Source: an uncultured Prosthecobacter sp. | GTDB lineage: Bacteria > Verrucomicrobiota > Verrucomicrobiia > Verrucomicrobiales > Verrucomicrobiaceae | Direction: 5' to 3' | NCBI GenBank assembly: GCA_947523045.1 | Contig: CANNUR010000060.1 | Coordinates: 1 to 13,774 of the forward strand | Length of the DNA: 13,774 nt | Shown: in pieces, positions 1 through 6,205 of the stretch | Position numbering within the stretch: the first letter of the stretch is position 1 | How the letters are laid out: every line of letters starts with the position of its first letter | The notes under the pieces: model-generated | Database searches by the model: none | What the model saw: the letters and a program-made list of their open reading frames with translations, nothing else | Told to the model about the DNA's origin: nothing | Program-made: the position numbers and the translations under genes

Positions 1-808
1 GGATCAGGGTGTTGTCGGCATCCGCGCGCGCCTCGACCGCGGCGAGCAGGCGACCGACGTTGCGGTCGAGCGACTCGATCATCGCCGCGTAGGCGCGGCG
101 CTCGGGGCGCTTGAAGCGGGCATGGGCCTGCACCGCCTCGGGCGTCGCCTGGTAGGGCGAATGCGGCGCGGTGAAGGGCACGTACAGCAGCCAGGGGCGA
201 TCGGCGGGCGACTCGGCGATGAAACGCTCCGCGTGTTCGCCGATGAGGTCGGTGGTGTAACCCGGCTCGCGCACCGTTTTGGCGCCGTGATGCCAGTCGG
301 TCTCGCCATCGCGCTCGCGGGTGAAGTAATCGACCGCGCCGTTGTAGCAGCCAATGAAGTGGGTGAAGCCATGGCGCAGCGGGTGATGGGCCTGGCGGGC
401 ATGACCGAGGTGCCATTTGCCGATGAGACCGCGGCGTTCGTAGCCGGCCGCGGCGAGTCGTTCCGCCAGGGTTTGCTCCGCTTTCGGCAGGCCGTAGGCC
501 GACCAGGGCGGCACCACCGCGCGCATCAGGCCGAAGCGCAGCGGCCAGCGCCCCGTGAGCAGGCCGGCGCGGGTGGGCGAACACATCGGGCAGGCGCGGA
601 AGTCCGTGAGGTTGATGCCGGTGGCGGCGAGGCGGTCGAGGTTCGGCGTGGCGTAGTCCCTGCCGCCATTGAAACCCACATCGGCCCAGCCGAGGTCATC
701 GGCAACCACCAGCAGCACGTTGGGCGGCGTTGCCGACCGGAGCGCGACAGGCAGAAGAAAAAGGAGCAACCACTTCACAAGCAGAGAAGACGATGCCGAT
801 GCCGCCAT
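1..808 (-). CDS. Secreted arylsulfatase, arylsulfatase B-like, C-terminus off the left edge
   Basis: This is a type I sulfatase, a family that hydrolyses sulfate esters, usually on polysaccharides, outside the cytoplasm. The 269 visible codons begin with a hydrophobic leader (VKWLLLFLLPVALRSA, about residues 11-26). The metal-binding pair D37-D38 lies in NVLLVVADDLG. The sulfatase signature CSPTR follows, with C76 as the residue expected to be converted to formylglycine, then the second signature GKWHLGH and a TAPHSP segment. The order and the Tyr-rich middle resemble arylsulfatase B (N-acetylgalactosamine 4-sulfatase), but the substrate cannot be read from sequence. The window ends at DNTLI, just before the expected DNG metal site, so the truncation comes from the edge and not from decay. 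The ATG at 808 was chosen; a GTG at 778 would give a shorter leader, and neither has a Shine-Dalgarno. It is divergent from waaA with 92 bp between the starts. Confidence 0.93.
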   Translation of the reverse strand, partial: MAASASSSLLVKWLLLFLLPVALRSATPPNVLLVVADDLGWADVGFNGGRDYATPNLDRLAATGINLTDFRACPMCSPTRAGLLTGRWPLRFGLMRAVVPPWSAYGLPKAEQTLAERLAAAGYERRGLIGKWHLGHARQAHHPLRHGFTHFIGCYNGAVDYFTRERDGETDWHHGAKTVREPGYTTDLIGEHAERFIAESPADRPWLLYVPFTAPHSPYQATPEAVQAHARFKRPERRAYAAMIESLDRNVGRLLAAVEARADADNTLI

Positions 809-900
809 GTTGCGCGCAGGACGCACGGCCGCCTATCGAGTTTCCAACCCTGCCTTGCCGCTTGACCCGCGCGGCTTGCCCTCTGACTGCTTGCAGTCCC

Positions 901-2226
901 ATGCGCCTGAGCCTGTTTCTGTACAACCTCCTGCTGCCCGTCGCCCTGCTGCTCATGCTGCCCTCGGCGCTGATCAAGCTGCGCCGCCGCGGCGGTCGCT
1001 GGCAGGACCTCGCCCAGCGCTTCGGCAGGCTCACTCGTGAGCAGCGCACCGCGTTGAACGCATTGCCGGCGCGGCGCTTCTGGCTGCATGCAGTCAGCGT
1101 TGGCGAGGTCGGCATCGCTGCCAAGCTGGTGCCGCTGCTGCTGGCGCGCGCCCCCGAACTCGGTGTGGTGGTGACCACGACCACGCCGACCGGTCACGCC
1201 CTCGCCCGCGACTTTGCCGCGCGCCACCCGGGCCGGGTCGTCGTGCTCTTTGCACCGGTCGATCTGCCCTGGATCGGCTCCTGGCCCCTGCGCGCGGCGC
1301 GGCCCGAACAGCTTGTGCTGGTCGAGGCCGAGCTCTGGCCGAACCTCGCCCGCGCCGCCAAGCGCCGCGGCCTGCGCCTGAGCCTGGTCAACGCCCGTCT
1401 GTCGGCGCGTTCGGAACGACGCTTCCAGCGCTTTGGTTTCTTCATCCGACCGGTGTTCGCCTTGCTCGACCTTGTCCTGGTCCAGGAGGAAGCCGACCGC
1501 GCGCGCTTTGCCGCGCTCGGAGTTGCTCCGGAACGCATCGAGCGCACTGGCAGCATCAAGTTTGATCCAGCGGGCGCCGACGCCGATCCGGGGCAGGTGG
1601 CCACGCTGGGCGGGCTGCTCAGCAAGGGCGGCCTGCGCCCGGACCAACCCCTGCTGCTGCTGGCCAGCACGCACCCGGGTGAGGAAGTCCTGCTCGCCGG
1701 TGTCTGGCAGCGCCTGCGCGGGCGCTTCAGCGATCTCGCCCTGGCGGTCGTGCCGCGCCACGTCGAGCGCGCCGACGCCATCGTCCGTGATCTCGCCGAT
1801 CTGGGCTTGCAGACCGTCAAACGCTCGACCGCGGGCACGCCGGAGTTCGACCTGCGGGGCGGCGCGGCCGTGCTGCTGGTCGACAGCACCGGCGAGCTGC
1901 GCGCCTGGCAGTGCCTGGCAACGGCGGTGGTGGTCGGCAAAAGCTTTTTGGCGACCGGCGGGCAAAATCCGGCCGAGGCGGTGATGGCGGAGCGGCCCGT
2001 GCTGTTCGGGCCGCACATGGAGAATTTCGAGGCCCTGGTCGGGCTGCTGCTCAAGGCCGGCGGCGCCGTGCAGGTGCCGGAGGCAGCCGCCTTGGAAACC
2101 GCCCTGAGCGAGCTGCTGAACGATGCCGACCGGCGGGCCAGGCTGGGCGCGGCGGGTCGGGCCGCCCTGGAAGCCCATGCCGGCGCCGGCAACCTGAGCG
2201 CAGAGCTGCTGCTCGACGCTCGGTGA
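901..2226 (+). CDS. waaA: 3-deoxy-D-manno-octulosonic acid (Kdo) transferase
   Basis: WaaA/KdtA moves Kdo from CMP-Kdo onto lipid A precursor at the inner face of the cytoplasmic membrane, a core step of lipopolysaccharide synthesis. The 441 residues have the usual family length. Residues 5-22 form an N-terminal membrane anchor. HAVSVGEV (63-70) carries the catalytic glutamate (E69), and EAELWPN (142-148) is the next conserved block. The C-terminal domain has TGSIKFD (217-223), ASTHPGEE (255-262), VVPRHVERAD (283-292), and GGQNPAEA followed by RPVLFGPHMENF (353-376). These are the GT30 nucleotide-sugar motifs, and no key residue is missing. The frame is open upstream to 730, but the ATG at 901 gives the standard MRLSLFLYNLLLP start and the upstream part has no family similarity. 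No Shine-Dalgarno is visible. A long-stem terminator candidate and tRNA-Glu follow. Confidence 0.97.
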   Translation: MRLSLFLYNLLLPVALLLMLPSALIKLRRRGGRWQDLAQRFGRLTREQRTALNALPARRFWLHAVSVGEVGIAAKLVPLLLARAPELGVVVTTTTPTGHALARDFAARHPGRVVVLFAPVDLPWIGSWPLRAARPEQLVLVEAELWPNLARAAKRRGLRLSLVNARLSARSERRFQRFGFFIRPVFALLDLVLVQEEADRARFAALGVAPERIERTGSIKFDPAGADADPGQVATLGGLLSKGGLRPDQPLLLLASTHPGEEVLLAGVWQRLRGRFSDLALAVVPRHVERADAIVRDLADLGLQTVKRSTAGTPEFDLRGGAAVLLVDSTGELRAWQCLATAVVVGKSFLATGGQNPAEAVMAERPVLFGPHMENFEALVGLLLKAGGAVQVPEAAALETALSELLNDADRRARLGAAGRAALEAHAGAGNLSAELLLDAR

Positions 2227-2238
2227 ATCAAGGGCTGC

Positions 2239-2301
2239 AAGTGGCGGCCGAGCGGGTTGCCAAAGCGCTGCGAAAGCCGGTTTGAATTTTGCCACTTTTT
2301 T
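2239..2301 (+). terminator. Possible terminator of waaA (long-loop hairpin with T-run)
   Basis: AAGTGGC (2239-2245) is complementary to GCCACTT (2291-2297), and six T residues follow (2296-2301). The 45-nt loop can pair further inside (CGGC near 2245 with GCCG near 2276). It starts 13 nt after the waaA stop and ends before tRNA-Glu. The loop is much longer than in a textbook terminator, so this is tentative. Confidence 0.35.
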
Positions 2302-2348
2302 CAGTTGCACGCAGGCTTGGATGCGGCACTATCTCGGCCCGCTCATAC

Positions 2349-2423
2349 GACCCCTTCGTCTAGCGGTTAGGACACATCCCTTTCACGGATGCGACACGGG
2401 TTCGAGTCCCGTAGGGGTCGCCA
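2349..2423 (+). tRNA. tRNA-Glu (anticodon UUC), CCA encoded
   Basis: A full cloverleaf can be drawn. The acceptor stem GACCCCT (2349-2355) pairs with AGGGGTC (2413-2419). The D-arm is GTC/GAC (2358-2360 with 2371-2373). The anticodon stem CATCC/GGATG (2375-2379 with 2387-2391) encloses loop CTTTCAC with anticodon TTC at 2382-2384. The T-arm is ACGGG/CCCGT (2396-2400 with 2408-2412) with loop TTCGAGT. The discriminator base is G2420 and CCA is encoded at 2421-2423. The sequence closely resembles E. coli tRNA-Glu. A weak promoter candidate lies upstream (TTGCAC at 2305-2310 and TATCTC at 2330-2335, spacer 19), poor in the -10. It appears to be a single-tRNA transcript, ended by the hairpin at 2437. 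Confidence 0.98.
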
Positions 2424-2436
2424 CTTTCAAACGCCA

Positions 2437-2461
2437 AAGCTCGCCACCGGCGGGCTTTTTT
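2437..2461 (+). terminator. Rho-independent terminator of tRNA-Glu
   Basis: AAGCTCGCC (2437-2445) pairs with GGCGGGCTT (2449-2457) around the loop ACC, a 9-bp stem with one G-U pair. It is followed by an uninterrupted T-run through 2461. It starts 14 nt after the tRNA CCA end and stops 4 nt before the end of the convergent sigma-factor gene. On the opposite strand the tail is only three T residues, so it probably works mainly for the tRNA. Confidence 0.85.
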
Positions 2462-2465
2462 CGTT

Positions 2466-3164
2466 TCAGGCGGCTGGATCGGCATCGCCCAGGTGCGCCG
2501 CCAGCTGCTTGCGCAGTTCGCCGCGGGCACGAAACAGCAGGCTCTTCAGGGCCGGCAGCGACAGGTTCAGGATCTCGCAGATCTGCTCGTACGGCAGTTC
2601 CTCGTGGCGGCGCAGGATGACGGCGAGGCGCTGTTTTTCCGGCAGGGCGGCGATGGCGCGGTCGAGTGCCTGCTCCAGCTCCGCCTGCTGGCGCAGTTCG
2701 TCGGGCGCCGGCGCGGTGCGATCGGCAAACTGGCGCGGCGGATCGTCGTCGTTTTCGCCCTCCAGTGGCACCTCCTGGCGGCGGCCGCGACGGCGGGTCT
2801 CGTTGAAGACCAGGTTGCGCAGGATGGTGAACAGCCAGGTGGTGAATTTCGCGGTCGGCTCGTAGCGCGGCGCGCTTTTCCAGACGCGCAGGAAGACCTG
2901 CTGGGCGATGTCGTGGGCGTCGTCGAGGTTGCCGAGCATGCGGGCGGCCGTGCCGATGACGGTGTTTTGATGCAGCTCGACCAGGCGCTCGAAGGCGCGC
3001 ATGTCACCGTCGCGCACCCGGCACATGAGACGAACATTCTCCTCGTCATTGGCAAACGCGCTCAGCTCCGCCTCCGCGGGGGAGGCGGCCACGGGCGGTT
3101 CGATCCACTCCGGTTCCGGCATGAGGTAGGCGGGCAGCAGCCCCGCCAGGCTAGCGGTGCTCAT
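2466..3164 (-). CDS. ECF-type RNA polymerase sigma factor (sigma-70 family)
   Basis: With the chosen ATG at 3164 the protein has 232 residues and the two-domain layout of extracytoplasmic-function sigma factors. Region 2 is DGDMRAFERLVELHQNTV through AHDIAQQVFLRVWKSAPRYE and FTTWLFTILRNLVFNETRR, the core-binding and -10-recognition part. A linker with an acidic patch (EGENDDDPP) follows. Region 4 is the helix-turn-helix ALPEKQRLAVILRRHEELPYEQIC plus ILNLSLPALKSLLFRARGEL, for -35 recognition. There is no region 1 or 3. The first 46 or so residues are Pro/Ala/Glu-rich and unlike known domains; an ATG at 3122 would remove 14 of them. No anti-sigma gene is adjacent, as the neighbours are tRNA-Glu and a divergent deacetylase. 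Its regulon and trigger cannot be told from the sequence. The start is less certain than the identity. Confidence 0.92.
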   Translation of the reverse strand: MSTASLAGLLPAYLMPEPEWIEPPVAASPAEAELSAFANDEENVRLMCRVRDGDMRAFERLVELHQNTVIGTAARMLGNLDDAHDIAQQVFLRVWKSAPRYEPTAKFTTWLFTILRNLVFNETRRRGRRQEVPLEGENDDDPPRQFADRTAPAPDELRQQAELEQALDRAIAALPEKQRLAVILRRHEELPYEQICEILNLSLPALKSLLFRARGELRKQLAAHLGDADPAA

Positions 3165-3173
3165 CCCAAGCAT

Positions 3174-3198
3174 CAACCACGCCCGGGCCGGGTGGTTG
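3174..3198. promoter_or_regulatory. Inverted repeat in the sigma/deacetylase divergent region
   Basis: CAACCAC (3174-3180) and GTGGTTG (3192-3198) form a perfect 7-bp inverted repeat around an 11-bp GC-rich centre. It lies 9 bp before the chosen sigma-factor start and about 65 bp before the deacetylase start. The layout suits an operator for a dimeric regulator acting on both genes, or a hairpin in the 5' leader of either transcript. No function is shown by the sequence itself. Confidence 0.4.
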
Positions 3199-3264
3199 CG
3201 CAAGCTCGCGTTCTTTTTCTGCCCCGTTGCACCGGCGGCGAGTCTGTGCTTGTTCAGCATCGCC

Positions 3265-4113
3265 GTGACCTTCCGCCATCCCAAACACGATGTTTTCATC
3301 CCCGACCAGACCGAGCCGCTCGAAGCCCTGCGGCGGGTGACCCACCTGGGCATCGTCTCGCATCAGGACGACCTGGAAATCGCCGCCTACCACGGCATCA
3401 CCGAGTGCTTTCACAGTGCCAACGAGTGGTTTGGCGGGGTGGTCGTCACCGATGGCGCCGGCAGCCCGCGCAAGGGCGATTACGCCAATTACACCGACGA
3501 GGAGATGCAGGCGGTGCGGCGCCACGAGCAGCGCAAGGCCGCCTACGTCGGCGAGTATGGCTTCATGGCCCAGCTCGGCTACCCGAGCGACGAGGTAAAG
3601 AGCCAGTGCGACGGCCCGGTGGTCGAGGATCTGAAATTCATCCTGGAGCAGGCACGGCCGCACACGCTGTACCTGCACAACCCCTGCGACCGCCACGACA
3701 CCCACGTGGCGACCTTCCTGCGCTGCCTGGAGGCCCTGCGCGCCCTGCCGGTCGAGGCGCGTCCGCGCCAGGTCTACGGCTGCGAGGTCTGGCGCAAGCT
3801 CGACTGGCTGCTCACCGAGGACAAGGCCATGCTCAAGGTCGACAAGCACCCGCACCTGCTGCGGCCGCTGCTCGGCGTGTTTGACAGCCAGATCAGCGGC
3901 GGCAAGCGCTATGACCTCGCCGAGGAGGGCCTGCGCCACGCCAACGCCACCTACTTCGACTCGCACACGACCGACAAGACCAGCCTACTGACCTTCGCCA
4001 TGGACCTGACACCTCTGGTGCACGACGACAGCCTGGATGTGCATGAGTTCACCCTCGGCTTTGTGCGCCGGCTGGAGTCGGACGTCGCCGAGCGACTGAA
4101 AAAATTCCGCTGA
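3265..4113 (+). CDS. PIG-L / LmbE-family Zn-dependent deacetylase
   Basis: The PIG-L family removes N-acetyl groups from GlcNAc-type substrates such as GlcNAc-phosphatidylinositol, mycothiol and bacillithiol precursors, and antibiotic intermediates. With the GTG at 3265 the protein has 282 residues. HQDDLE (33-38) matches the zinc-binding AHPDDxE motif, with Q in place of P. HNPCDRHDTH (138-147) supplies the second His cluster. VVVTDGAGSPRKGDY lies between them, as in family members. No signal peptide is seen with this start, so it is probably cytoplasmic. An ATG at 3157 would add 36 residues and overlap the divergent sigma gene; the GTG was preferred because the sequence from HPKHDVFIPD onward looks like the true family N-terminus. 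The substrate is unknown, and no thiol-biosynthesis genes are nearby. Confidence 0.9.
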   Translation: MTFRHPKHDVFIPDQTEPLEALRRVTHLGIVSHQDDLEIAAYHGITECFHSANEWFGGVVVTDGAGSPRKGDYANYTDEEMQAVRRHEQRKAAYVGEYGFMAQLGYPSDEVKSQCDGPVVEDLKFILEQARPHTLYLHNPCDRHDTHVATFLRCLEALRALPVEARPRQVYGCEVWRKLDWLLTEDKAMLKVDKHPHLLRPLLGVFDSQISGGKRYDLAEEGLRHANATYFDSHTTDKTSLLTFAMDLTPLVHDDSLDVHEFTLGFVRRLESDVAERLKKFR

Positions 4114-4137
4114 GAGCGTTTGGTCGGTGAAATGGCA

Positions 4138-4167
4138 TTGACGCCAGAGGCGCCGCCCCGCTAAATA
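4138..4167 (+). promoter_or_regulatory. Possible promoter of the Pro/Ala-rich protein gene
   Basis: TTGACG (4138-4143, five of six to the -35 consensus) is followed after 18 bp by TAAATA (4162-4167), inside the only AT-rich patch (about 4161-4182) of this intergenic region. The -10 match is weak; an alternative TTTAAT at 4172-4177 is a better hexamer but badly spaced. The gene start is at 4209. Confidence 0.35.
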
Positions 4168-4208
4168 GACATTTAATCTCGAAATCCCGCAGCCAGCCAA
4201 CCGACATC

Positions 4209-5078
4209 ATGAGCGAAGACAACACGCCGCCGCCGCCCAGCACTCCCAAGACCTCGGCCGTGCCCCTGAAGAAGGAAACCGTGCGCATCACCCTGCGCCC
4301 GCGTGAAGAGAGCTCGCCCGTGGCCGTGCCGCCACCCGCCGACGCCCCGCGCCGCACCACCGCGCCGGTCCAGTTGCCTTCCGCTCCGTTGCCGCCGCCG
4401 GCCCCGAAGATCGCTTCCTCCCCGGTGAAACTGCCGCCGGCTGCGCCGCCCGCCGCGAGCCCGCCTCCGGCCGCTTTCCCGACCCCGGTTGCCTCGGCTC
4501 CACCGCCCGCAGCCACGGTTCCCCTCACCGGTGGTGCCCCGGCCGCCCCGCGTCCGCCCACCGCCCCCCCTGCCGCCCCGATGGCCCCGCGTCCGCCGAT
4601 GGTCCCCGGCGCCGCCCCGCGCGTCGAAACCGGTGCCACCACCGCCCCGCTGACCAAACCCGCCGCCGCGGCGCCAAAGCCCCCGGGCACTGCCGGCACA
4701 GCTCCGCTCGCCGGTGCTCCGGCCGCCGGCCTGCCCAAGGCCACCGTCAAGCTGCAGCAGACCCAGCCGATGGCGCGTCCGAGCGTCAGCGCTCCGCCGA
4801 GCGCCCCGGTCAAGCGTGCCGCCGCCGCCGATTCCCAGCAGTTTTATGACGACGACAAGGATCCGGAAGCCGGCCTGATGCCGCTGTCGGCGATCTGCTT
4901 CGTGCTTTCGGCCGCCCTGCTCGTGCTGCAGATGTTCGGTGGCGACAAGATTTCCGCCCAGGACGGTTCGGCCCTCATGGTGCCGCACTCGATGCCGGCC
5001 AAGTGGGAAACCTACAACAAGGACGACGGCACCTGGATGAACCGGTTCGCCAACCAGCTCCCGGCCATCCCGCAGTGA
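4209..5078 (+). CDS. Pro/Ala-rich single-pass membrane protein, function unknown
   Basis: I do not recognise an enzymatic domain. The 289 residues have three parts. Residues 1-205 are a low-complexity, disordered-looking tract rich in Pro, Ala, Thr and Val. It repeats short phrases such as PLKKETVRITLRP (19-31), TAPVQLP, SSPVKLPP, TAPLTKP and KATVKLQQTQPM (177-188). Residues 206-221 are acidic (FYDDDKDPE). One predicted membrane helix lies at about 223-243 (MPLSAICFVLSAALLVLQMF), followed by a C-terminal tail of about 45 residues with WETYNKDDGTW. With no N-terminal signal, a cytoplasmic N-terminus and outer tail are likely. I have an uncertain recollection of similar KKETVRI...TVKL proteins in other Opitutae. 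The mini-protein starts 36 nt downstream and the kinase after that, so the three may share a transcript. The role could be scaffolding or envelope spanning, but nothing here proves it. Confidence 0.8.
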   Translation: MSEDNTPPPPSTPKTSAVPLKKETVRITLRPREESSPVAVPPPADAPRRTTAPVQLPSAPLPPPAPKIASSPVKLPPAAPPAASPPPAAFPTPVASAPPPAATVPLTGGAPAAPRPPTAPPAAPMAPRPPMVPGAAPRVETGATTAPLTKPAAAAPKPPGTAGTAPLAGAPAAGLPKATVKLQQTQPMARPSVSAPPSAPVKRAAAADSQQFYDDDKDPEAGLMPLSAICFVLSAALLVLQMFGGDKISAQDGSALMVPHSMPAKWETYNKDDGTWMNRFANQLPAIPQ

Positions 5079-5114
5079 GCCGCCCGATTCCCGAATCCCT
5101 CACCTGACGCCGTC

Positions 5115-5201
5115 ATGCCCTTCGCCCTTGCCGTCTTCCTTCTTGCCCTCGCCGCCCTCGCCCTGAACTTCCTCGCCAAGAGCGGCGGCGCGGGCATGTG
5201 A
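5115..5201 (+). CDS. Possible 28-residue hydrophobic mini-protein
   Basis: An ATG-to-TGA frame encodes 28 residues. MPFALAVFLLALAALALNF (1-19) could form one short membrane helix, followed by a small polar tail (LAKSGGAGM). It sits 36 nt after the Pro/Ala-rich gene and 33 nt before the kinase start, on the same strand, filling a gap that would otherwise hold nothing. The third codon positions are almost all G or C, as in the neighbours. There is no Shine-Dalgarno, but this is true of the whole window. It could be a membrane partner of the upstream protein, a leader peptide for the kinase, or a chance open frame in GC-rich DNA. Confidence 0.45.
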   Translation: MPFALAVFLLALAALALNFLAKSGGAGM

Positions 5202-5234
5202 GGCGCACGCCGCTGTCACCCCTGCCCCGCGCCC

Positions 5235-6152
5235 ATGCCTGCGCGGCCTGAATCTCACCGTCCCGCCGAGGTCATTGGCATCGGCGCGGCCACCTGGGAT
5301 CATTTCTGGGTCGTTGAGGAATTTGCCGCCGAGGAACGCGTCTGCGCCGCCCTGGATCACATTGCCACCGGCGGCGGCCCTGTGGCCACCTCCCTCTGCG
5401 CGCTCGCCCGCCATGGCCATGCCACCGCCCTGATCGATGTCGGCGGTGACGACGCCCCCGGTCGGGCCCTGCGCGCCGAACTCGAACAGCATGGAGTCAA
5501 CACCTGCGCCCTGCAGGTGCTGCCCGGTCGCCACTCCGCCACCGCCGGCATCCTCGTGCGTCGCCGCGATGGCGCCCGCCAAATCGCCTACCACCCCAGT
5601 GACGCTGGCGAACCAGTCTGGGGCGAGCCCGAAGCCCGCCTCGTACGCGGCGCCCGCCTGCTGCACCTGAACGGCCGCCACGAATCCACCGCCCGCGCCG
5701 CAGTTGCCGCAGCCGCCGCCCAGGGCGTCACCATTTCCTTCGACGGCGGCGCTGGGCGCTGGCGCGAATCGCTGCGCGACCTCGTCACTGCCAGCCACCT
5801 GCGCCTGATGGCGCGCGACTTCGCCCGCCAGTTCGCGGGCAGCGACGACCTTGAGACGATGACTGCGGCCCTGCTGACCCCGCCGGCACGCGTGCTGGTG
5901 ATCACCGACGGTGTGCGCGGCAGTCATTTGGCCCTGCCCGATGGCACACGCCACCATCAGCCGGCCTTCCCTGCCAATCCGCTCGTCGATACCACCGGCT
6001 GCGGCGACGTCTTTCACGGTGCCTTTCTGCACGGTTGGCTGAGCGGCTGGCCGGCCGTGGACTGCGCCGCCTACGCCGCCCGCCTCGCAGCACGCAATGC
6101 CGAGGGGCTGGGGGGACGATTTGCGTTGAGGGACATGGTCCCGATGGACTGA
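5235..6152 (+). CDS. PfkB-family carbohydrate kinase, YihV-like
   Basis: PfkB/ribokinase enzymes phosphorylate sugars or nucleosides with ATP in the cytoplasm. The 305 residues have the family length. GGGPVATSLCALARHG (46-61) matches the N-terminal substrate-side motif, and DVGGDDAPGRALRAELEQHGVNT (68-90) is the typical second block. The C-terminal signature DTTGCGDVFHGA (252-263) carries the catalytic base D258; Cys replaces the usual Ala in the GAGD anion hole. From memory, the GGGPxAT motif and the RHHQPAF...DTTGxGDVFHGA region are closest to E. coli YihV (sulfofructose kinase), but the substrate cannot be assigned this way; fructose, ribose or 2-keto-3-deoxy sugars remain possible. Likely cotranscribed with the two genes upstream. 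Its stop codon lies inside a 9-bp repeat and a GGTCCC/GGGACC hairpin. It converges on the sulfatase gene at 6206. Confidence 0.92.
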   Translation: MPARPESHRPAEVIGIGAATWDHFWVVEEFAAEERVCAALDHIATGGGPVATSLCALARHGHATALIDVGGDDAPGRALRAELEQHGVNTCALQVLPGRHSATAGILVRRRDGARQIAYHPSDAGEPVWGEPEARLVRGARLLHLNGRHESTARAAVAAAAAQGVTISFDGGAGRWRESLRDLVTASHLRLMARDFARQFAGSDDLETMTAALLTPPARVLVITDGVRGSHLALPDGTRHHQPAFPANPLVDTTGCGDVFHGAFLHGWLSGWPAVDCAAYAARLAARNAEGLGGRFALRDMVPMD

Positions 6153-6179
6153 AGGGACCGCATGGACGGGATGGACAAA
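6144..6179. repeat. Four-unit 9-bp tandem repeat, unit ATGGACNNN
   Basis: Units start at 6144, 6153, 6162 and 6171. Three begin ATGGAC and one AGGGAC, and the last three bases vary (TGA, CGC, GGG, AAA). The repeat covers the last codons and stop of the kinase gene and runs into the intergenic gap. It partly overlaps an inverted repeat, GGTCCC (6137-6142) with GGGACC (6154-6159). Confidence 0.6.
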
Positions 6180-6205
6180 CCCCAAACCTCCAGGAGCAAC
6201 CGGGC

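Noticed and set aside
122..865. A 247-codon plus-strand frame opposite the left-edge sulfatase
   Set aside because: The minus strand gives a continuous sulfatase with CSPTR and GKWHLG, and the plus frame has no motifs.
775..2310. A long open frame antisense to waaA (minus strand, about 511 codons)
   Set aside because: It mirrors the codon bias of waaA in GC-rich DNA, has no recognisable motifs, and waaA itself is unambiguous.
3157..3264. ATG-initiated 36-residue N-terminal extension of the PIG-L deacetylase
   Set aside because: It would overlap the divergent sigma gene start and cover the inverted repeat; the extension resembles no family N-terminus.
2493..3884. A 463-codon plus-strand frame across the sigma gene and into the deacetylase gene
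   Set aside because: It overlaps two well-supported genes in other frames and its residues are low-complexity Arg/Gly/Ala.
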